Of a DNA stretch of 10,988 nucleotides, positions 7,748-10,988 are shown piece after piece. The translations under genes were made by a program, and so were the position numbers. The notes below the pieces were generated by a model. That model had not been told where the DNA came from and made no database searches. It saw nothing but the letters and a program-made list of their open reading frames with translations. This stretch comes from Actinomycetota bacterium (GTDB lineage: Bacteria > Actinomycetota > Actinomycetes > S36-B12 > UBA5976), in contig CANKTT010000040.1 in the NCBI GenBank assembly GCA_947486505.1, forward strand, positions 1 through 10,988, given 5' to 3'. Position 1 is the first letter of the stretch. The number at the start of each line of letters is the position of its first letter.

Positions 7748-7783
7748 AACAAAAGCCCCGCTGATTTCAGCGGGGCTTTTGTT
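7748..7783. terminator. Bidirectional terminator between trpB2 and serS
   Basis: AACAAAAGCCCCGCTGA (7748-7764) and its exact complement (7767-7783) form a 17-bp inverted repeat; the working loop is probably the ATTT at its centre. T-runs lie at the end of the stem on both strands. It starts 10 bases after the trpB2 stop and ends 8 bases before the serS stop, so it serves both convergent genes. Confidence 0.93.
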
Positions 7784-7791
7784 ATTAGAAG

Positions 7792-9060
7792 TTACTTCAA
7801 GTTGAAATGACTTGCGCCACCAAGATATGGCTGAAGCGCTTTTGGAATTCTCACCGAGCCATCTGCTTCTTGATGATTTTCAAACAACGCCACAATGGTC
7901 CGCGTGACTGCGCATAGAGTTCCGTTCAAAGTTGCAATTGGTTCTACGCCATCTTTACCACGAGAACGAATCTTCAATCTGCGGGACTGGAAAGTTGTGC
8001 AATTCGATGTTGATGTCACTTCGCGGTAACGCTCTTGTGATGGTACCCACGCTTCACAGTCAAACTTGCGCGCTGCACTTGAACCAAGGTCTCCAGTTGC
8101 AACATCGATAACACGATATGGAATTTCTAGTGCTTGTAAAAACTCTTCTTCGAAACCTAAAAGGCGTTCATGTTCCGCAACTGCTTCATCAACTGGGCAG
8201 AACGAAAACATTTCAACTTTGTCGAACCAGTGCACTCGGAAAATTCCTCGGGTATCTTTGCCATGGCTTCCGGCTTCACGACGAAAACATGGTGAGAACG
8301 CTGCATAGCGACGAGGCAGATTACCTTCAAGGATTTCATCCATGTGGTACGCGGCAAGTGGCACTTCCGCAGTACCAACTAAATATAAATCATCAGCATC
8401 CAGGTGGTAAACATTTTCAGCAGCTTGGCCTAGGAATCCAGTTCCTTCCATTGCTGCTGGCTTAACAAGTGCCGGCGGAATCATCGGCGTGAAGCCATTC
8501 TTTTGCGCAGTGTTCATAGCTAGCTGAACAAGGGCAAGTTCCAACATCGCGCCTGGGCCAGTCAAGTAATAAAAACGACTTCCACTAACTTTTGCACCAC
8601 GTTCGATGTCAATGGCTCCGAGTAATTCGCCGATTTCGACATGGTCACGAACAGCAATTCCTTCGGCAGCAAAATCTCGCTTGGTTCCAACCTCTTTGAT
8701 AACAACAAAGTCGTCCTCGCCACCAACAGGGGCAGCCGAGTCAACAACATTTGAAAGTCCCAGCACTAAAGCATCAAGGTTTGCATCCATCTCACGTAAG
8801 GAATTCTCAGCAGCCTTGACCTGATCTGAAAGGGTTTTGGTCTCAGCTAACAGTGCCTGCTTCTCGTCACCCTGCGCCTTTGCAACCTGCGCGCCGATCG
8901 ACTTTTGATTGGCTCGCAGGCTTTCAAATTCCCCTAAAACTGTGCGTCGAGTCAGGTCCGCAGCGATAACTTGATCAACTAATTCAACAGATTCCCCGCG
9001 AGCTGCCTGAGATTTCTTGACTGCGTCAGGGTCTAGGCGAAGGGCTGCTAAATCGATCAT
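7792..9060 (-). CDS. serS: Seryl-tRNA synthetase
   Basis: Class II aminoacyl-tRNA synthetase that charges tRNA-Ser (and tRNA-Sec where present) with serine in the cytoplasm. At 422 residues it has standard length. About 28-100 form the N-terminal helical arm that grips the long variable arm of tRNA-Ser. The catalytic core includes TAEVPL (230-235, serine binding), motif 2 ([14 protein letters not shown] at 259-272, then [12 protein letters not shown]) and motif 3 ([20 protein letters not shown] from 377, with Arg387). [15 protein letters not shown] is the usual pre-motif-3 segment. The ATG gives the family opening [11 protein letters not shown]. There is no Shine-Dalgarno; a TAGGCT ends six bases upstream, so the mRNA may be leaderless. 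A tRNA-Ser gene lies 1.4 kb away. Confidence 0.98.
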   Translation of the reverse strand: MIDLAALRLDPDAVKKSQAARGESVELVDQVIAADLTRRTVLGEFESLRANQKSIGAQVAKAQGDEKQALLAETKTLSDQVKAAENSLREMDANLDALVLGLSNVVDSAAPVGGEDDFVVIKEVGTKRDFAAEGIAVRDHVEIGELLGAIDIERGAKVSGSRFYYLTGPGAMLELALVQLAMNTAQKNGFTPMIPPALVKPAAMEGTGFLGQAAENVYHLDADDLYLVGTAEVPLAAYHMDEILEGNLPRRYAAFSPCFRREAGSHGKDTRGIFRVHWFDKVEMFSFCPVDEAVAEHERLLGFEEEFLQALEIPYRVIDVATGDLGSSAARKFDCEAWVPSQERYREVTSTSNCTTFQSRRLKIRSRGKDGVEPIATLNGTLCAVTRTIVALFENHQEADGSVRIPKALQPYLGGASHFNLK

Positions 9061-9066
9061 GGCTTA

Positions 9067-9072
9067 AGCCTA
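9067..9072 (-). promoter_or_regulatory. Candidate -10 element of serS (leaderless mRNA)
   Basis: On the minus strand TAGGCT (TANNNT pattern) is followed by six bases and then the serS ATG. A start of transcription at the A of ATG would be normal spacing for this -10. No purine-rich ribosome-binding sequence fits in between. The -35 position shows no clear match. Confidence 0.45.
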
Positions 9073-9183
9073 GAGGAATATGTGCGCTAAGAATTCATCT
9101 GGGAATTGGTATCCAGTAGTTAATTCCAGATAGCATCGGTTCTGCATTTGTTTGCCCGCACGGCAGAGACAAGAGGTGATTCA

Positions 9184-9681
9184 TTGGACATGAACTGGTT
9201 GACTCCAAAAGCGCAAGCTCGCTCAGCTGGAGATAAAGGTTGGGGAAGTTTTGCAATAGAGCCGATCAGTAAAGGCGAAACTGTTGGCAGTTTCGGCGGA
9301 TGGTCCATACCTCGGGAAGTCTTGGCGACTTTAGAACTAGAGCGTCAACATCGAGCAATTCAAGTTGATGATGACCAATACTTGGTTTCCCAAGAATTTC
9401 GCGAGCCCGGAGATTGTTTTAATCATTCCTGCGAACCAAGCTGTGGACTGATGGGCGCAACCGTTTTGAAGGCGCGACGCGACATTGCGGTTGGCGAAGA
9501 ATTAACTTTTGATTATGCAACTTGCGATGATTCCGATTACGACGAATTCACGTGTGGTTGTAACACAGATTCCTGCCGGGGCACAGTAACCGGAAAAGAT
9601 TGGCAGCTTCCTGAATTGCACAAAAAGTATGCTGGCGAATTTTCGCCTTACTTAGCTCGTCGTATCGCTAACGAGTTCTAA
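9184..9681 (+). CDS. SET-domain protein (putative lysine methyltransferase)
   Basis: A compact protein of about 165 residues that is nearly all SET domain plus a post-SET cysteine cluster. SET enzymes transfer a methyl group from S-adenosylmethionine to protein lysines. Visible motifs in order are GDKGWGSFAIEPISKGE (SAM-binding N-terminal strand), GDCFNHSCEPSC (the NHSCxPN motif, with Ser for the last Asn), ARRDIAVGEELTFDY (catalytic Tyr) and FTCGCNTDSCRGT, whose three cysteines with the NHSC cysteine could hold a zinc ion. The chosen TTG lies seven bases after GAGG (9173-9176). ATG at 9190 and TTG at 9148 are alternatives, the last adding 12 residues unlike the family. It is divergent from serS and ends one base from the convergent membrane protein gene. 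The target is unknown; a ribosomal or nucleoid protein is a guess. Confidence 0.85.
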   Translation: MDMNWLTPKAQARSAGDKGWGSFAIEPISKGETVGSFGGWSIPREVLATLELERQHRAIQVDDDQYLVSQEFREPGDCFNHSCEPSCGLMGATVLKARRDIAVGEELTFDYATCDDSDYDEFTCGCNTDSCRGTVTGKDWQLPELHKKYAGEFSPYLARRIANEF

Positions 9682-9682
9682 C

Positions 9683-10336
9683 TCAACTAGCTCCACCATC
9701 GGAAGAGCCACCGTCAAAAGATCCCGAAACATCTGGTGTTGGCGTATCCGTAGGTACAACCATCGTGTCATTAAAATTTTGTGGATCATTTATCGCTGTT
9801 CCAGTGGTTGCAGTGGCACCAGCAATGAGTGTGGCATCGCCAGAATTCTTGCTATCAAGATGTTCGTGATACCTAACATCGGCGCGATGTAAATCAGAGT
9901 CACGAATCTTTAGAGCTTCAGCAATAGGTAATGCGATCAGGAACGTTGCCAAGAGGTGCATCACACTTAGTGAAAACTTCACCGAGAATGAAACTCCGGT
10001 CAAAGTTAATGCGCCGTACACCGATGCAAAACCGGCACCTAATCCGATTGCCAAGAACCAGATGCGTGGGCCAATAAACAACTTGGCCAATCCAACAGCG
10101 GCCAATGTTGCTAAAGCCCCAGCAATCGCCGTTGCCAAAGTAACCCGAAGTACACTTGCATCAACATAAACCGCGCTTTGAAACCCTTTTGGAACAACAA
10201 TTTCCCAGTTGAACAAATTTACGCAGATCCAAAGCCAACCAGCATTGGCTCCCGTAGCAAGAGCGGTTGCGCCTAGTCCAGCCAGCCAAATTCTTGAGGC
10301 TGGTGGAGTAACTTGGCGAACTGGTTTAACTGACAT
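9683..10336 (-). CDS. Four-helix membrane protein of unknown function (DUF6069-like)
   Basis: 217 residues with four hydrophobic segments at about 16-42, 63-87, 91-114 and 121-142, then a polar cytoplasmic or external tail of about 70 residues ending in a Ser/Gly/Asp-rich stretch. The layout, and a His at the start of helix 4 (SVMHLLATFLIALP), resemble small actinobacterial four-helix proteins grouped as DUF6069; this match is from memory and uncertain. The tail is Thr/Pro/Asp-rich and low in complexity, so it is probably disordered. The ATG has a good Shine-Dalgarno, GGGAG six bases upstream. The TGA stop is one base from the stop of the SET gene, with no hairpin between. It is divergent from the tRNA-Ser gene. 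No motif shows a catalytic or transport role. Confidence 0.8.
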   Translation of the reverse strand: MSVKPVRQVTPPASRIWLAGLGATALATGANAGWLWICVNLFNWEIVVPKGFQSAVYVDASVLRVTLATAIAGALATLAAVGLAKLFIGPRIWFLAIGLGAGFASVYGALTLTGVSFSVKFSLSVMHLLATFLIALPIAEALKIRDSDLHRADVRYHEHLDSKNSGDATLIAGATATTGTAINDPQNFNDTMVVPTDTPTPDVSGSFDGGSSDGGAS

Positions 10337-10350
10337 TTTGAACTCCCGGT

Positions 10351-10363
10351 TAGCGAATCGCTA
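10351..10363. promoter_or_regulatory. 13-bp palindrome upstream of the membrane protein gene
   Basis: TAGCGA, a central A (10357), TCGCTA. It lies 14 bases upstream of the start codon of the minus-strand membrane protein gene, beside its GGGAG. TAGCGAT occurs again at 10441-10447, just before the tRNA. It could be an operator or a chance palindrome. Confidence 0.2.
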
Positions 10364-10392
10364 GTGGCAAAAGCCTACGCTATTGCGTCAGT

Positions 10393-10421
10393 TTCACAGC
10401 AGTGCATTTCTCGCGTAACCT
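10393..10421 (+). promoter_or_regulatory. Promoter of tRNA-Ser
   Basis: TTCACA (10393-10398, five of six matches to TTGACA), a spacer of exactly 17 bases, then TAACCT (10416-10421, TANNNT pattern). Transcription would begin near 10428, leaving a 5' leader of about 22 bases for RNase P to remove before the tRNA at 10451. It is the best promoter by eye in the window. Confidence 0.6.
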
Positions 10422-10450
10422 TGCAGTTGATCGTTTTCATTAGCGATTTT

Positions 10451-10537
10451 GGCGAGGTGGCAGAGCGGCCGAATGCGGGCGCCTTGAAAGCGTCTGAGGT
10501 GTAAAAGCCTCCGGGGGTTCAAATCCCTCCCTCGCCG
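10451..10537 (+). tRNA. tRNA-Ser (anticodon UGA)
   Basis: An 87-base class II tRNA. The acceptor GGCGAGG (10451-10457) pairs fully with CCTCGCC (10530-10536), and the discriminator is G10537. The anticodon loop CTTGAAA (10483-10489) gives TGA at 10485-10487, which reads UCA and probably other UCN codons. The long variable arm (GAGG with CCTC) marks it as a serine tRNA. The T-arm is GGGGG, loop TTCAAAT, CCCTC with one G-U pair. CCA is not encoded (GCAG follows), so it is added after transcription. A promoter lies upstream and a terminator starts five bases downstream. The last 14 bases plus nine of flank recur 110 bases further on. Confidence 0.97.
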
Positions 10538-10546
10538 CAGTGAAAA
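10524..10546 (+). repeat. Copy 1 of a 23-bp direct repeat (3' end of tRNA-Ser)
   Basis: Spans the T-arm 3' strand, the acceptor 3' strand and the first bases after the tRNA (begins TCCCTCCCTCGCC, ends GTGAAAA). It is identical to 10634-10656. tRNA 3' ends are classic attachment sites for integrases, but no integrase is present in the window. Confidence 0.9.
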
Positions 10547-10578
10547 ACGATAGTCCCCGTGAGGGACTATCGTTTTTT
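10543..10578 (+). terminator. Rho-independent terminator of tRNA-Ser
   Basis: AAAAACGATAGTCCC (10543-10557) pairs perfectly over 15 bp with GGGACTATCGTTTTT (10563-10577) around the loop CGTGA, with a run of six T at 10573-10578. It starts five bases after the tRNA. Confidence 0.95.
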
Positions 10579-10633
10579 ATTTGCGTTTGAAGAGGCAGGG
10601 ATTTGGGAGGAGCTTGCATGAGCAAGCGACGGT

Positions 10634-10656
10634 TCCCTCCCTCGCCGCAGTGAAAA
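10634..10656 (+). repeat. Copy 2 of the 23-bp direct repeat (orphan tRNA-Ser 3' end)
   Basis: Identical over 23 bases to 10524-10546, but with no tRNA body before it: the anticodon arm, D-arm and acceptor 5' strand are absent. Its TCCCTCCCTC (10634-10643) can instead pair with GAGGCAGGGA at 10592-10601 (nine of ten). Like copy 1 it runs straight into a terminator stem. Confidence 0.9.
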
Positions 10657-10684
10657 GAAGGCCTCCCGGCGGGGGCCTTCTTTT
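10653..10684 (+). terminator. Second rho-independent terminator after the repeated tRNA 3' end
   Basis: AAAAGAAGGCC (10653-10663) pairs over 11 bp with GGCCTTCTTTT (10674-10684). The stem continues inside with CCC/GGG around a GGC loop, past one unpaired T. It ends in TTTT. It shares no stem sequence with the first terminator apart from the AAAA, so the two units did not arise by a simple recent tandem copy. Confidence 0.9.
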
Positions 10685-10782
10685 GTTCTTCGGCTCGGGA
10701 AATATGGTGCCCGTATCTGAGCGAACGATCTGACAAGTCGCATGCGAAAAACTTCTGAGGAAAAACTACGGAGTGAGCGTCG

Positions 10783-10833
10783 GTCCCCAGATTTCATGCT
10801 GATCCACAGGATCTGCATACTGAAATTGGGGAC
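10783..10833. repeat. Long imperfect inverted repeat (about 21 bp)
   Basis: From outside in: GTCCCCA (10783-10789) with TGGGGAC (10827-10833); an unpaired G; ATTTCA with TGAAAT; TGC with GCA, with TAC unpaired on the right; a T/T mismatch; GATCC with GGATC around the loop ACA. All 21 pairs are Watson-Crick. No T-run follows on either strand, so it is not a normal terminator. It could be a structured small RNA, a miniature mobile repeat or a DNA site. Confidence 0.6.
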
Positions 10834-10884
10834 GCGAGCGGAGCGTTTTAACGAAGAAGGTTTTTTGCAGGCGACTAAGTTCGT

Positions 10885-10988
10885 TTAGTCTTCGCGCCAT
10901 AACGGACGCGTTAAACAAGTTGGTCCACCTTCGCCACGATTGATCACATCTGCTTTATAGATGTGAACTTCAATTCCAGCATCACGAA
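10885..10988 (-). CDS. C-terminal end of an arginine deiminase / amidinotransferase superfamily enzyme (runs off the right edge)
   Basis: Only 33 codons and the TAA stop are inside the window. The segment reads DAGIEVHIYKADVINRG and then GEGGPTCLTRPLWRED. A glycine-rich GGP-x-C-x-T stretch near the C-terminus is the catalytic cysteine motif of the guanidine-modifying superfamily (arginine deiminase, dimethylargininase, amidinotransferases), whose cysteine attacks the guanidinium carbon. Cys24 of the fragment would be that residue. The exact reaction cannot be decided without the N-terminal part. The stop codon lies in a small hairpin (GACTAA/TTAGTC, 10873-10890) that has A rather than T after it on the coding strand, so it is not a terminator. 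Confidence 0.65.
   Translation of the reverse strand, partial: RDAGIEVHIYKADVINRGEGGPTCLTRPLWRED

Larger units (their letters stand above)
10538..10884. other. 347-base region without protein genes
   Basis: Between tRNA-Ser and the partial amidinotransferase-like gene. It holds the tRNA terminator, an inverted partial copy of the tRNA T-arm (10592-10605), the small hairpin GCTTGC/GCAAGC (10613-10626), the second copy of the tRNA 3' end (10634-10656), a second terminator (10653-10684), the palindrome TCGCATGCGA (10738-10747) and a long imperfect hairpin (10783-10833). Open frames on the minus strand across it are antisense readings of the tRNA and are not credible genes. Confidence 0.7.

Noticed and set aside
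10440..10736. A 98-codon minus-strand ORF across the tRNA and terminators
   Set aside because: It is the antisense reading of tRNA-Ser; the GFEPP-type peptide is a well-known false ORF from antisense tRNA sequence. The 83-codon ORF at 10567-10818 is rejected likewise: it crosses two hairpins and shows no protein features.
10873..10890. Hairpin at the stop codon of the right-edge gene as a terminator
   Set aside because: The stem is only 6 bp and on the coding (minus) strand it is followed by GCCTGCAAAAAA, not by T. On the plus strand no gene leads into it.
1..10988. CRISPR array, transposon or prophage genes
   Set aside because: No spaced direct repeats, transposase, integrase or phage structural motifs are visible. 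The only direct repeat found is the tRNA 3' end pair.

Overview
The window looks like a stretch of core chromosome from a small-genome, moderate-GC (roughly mid-40s % by eye) actinobacterium, possibly a freshwater or marine planktonic lineage of the Nanopelagicales (acI) type. That placement is an inference. It rests on the actinobacterial gene set (stand-alone ACT-type PheA, LytR-CpsA-Psr ligase, K+-independent H+-pyrophosphatase beside topA), very short intergenic gaps, tail-to-tail genes sharing stop-codon bases, and starts whose only upstream signal is a close -10-like hexamer. No transposase, integrase, CRISPR array or phage gene is present.

Layout. 1-414 (-): N-terminal 138 codons of DNA topoisomerase I (topA). 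587-620: terminator. 634-2934 (-): proton-pumping pyrophosphatase hppA. 3042-4241 (-): LytR-CpsA-Psr cell-wall ligase. 4242-4507: a 266-base divergent regulatory region with a 16-bp palindrome, a stem-loop and a close -10-like site. 4508-5434 (+): prephenate dehydratase pheA. 5431-6243 (-): Cof-type HAD phosphatase, sharing stop-codon bases with pheA. 6352-7737 (+): TrpB2-type tryptophan synthase beta chain, with a terminator-like hairpin in its short leader. 7748-7783: bidirectional terminator. 7792-9060 (-): seryl-tRNA synthetase serS. 9184-9681 (+): SET-domain protein. 9683-10336 (-): four-helix membrane protein of unknown function. 10451-10537 (+): tRNA-Ser(UGA) with its promoter and terminator. 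10538-10884: a gene-free structured region with a second copy of the tRNA 3' end, a second terminator and a long hairpin. 10885-10988 (-): the last 33 codons of an arginine deiminase/amidinotransferase-like enzyme.

How the genes relate. PheA (phenylalanine branch) and TrpB2 (tryptophan) both serve aromatic amino acid synthesis and flank a housekeeping phosphatase. SerS and a cognate tRNA-Ser lie 1.4 kb apart. HppA recovers energy from the pyrophosphate released by biosynthesis, including aminoacyl-tRNA formation. The LCP protein attaches glycopolymers to the wall. The genes are mostly ordinary. The less ordinary material is a bacterial SET-domain protein, the duplicated tRNA 3' end with tandem terminators, a long unexplained hairpin, and the leaders of pheA and trpB2. 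I found no convincing new multi-gene system.
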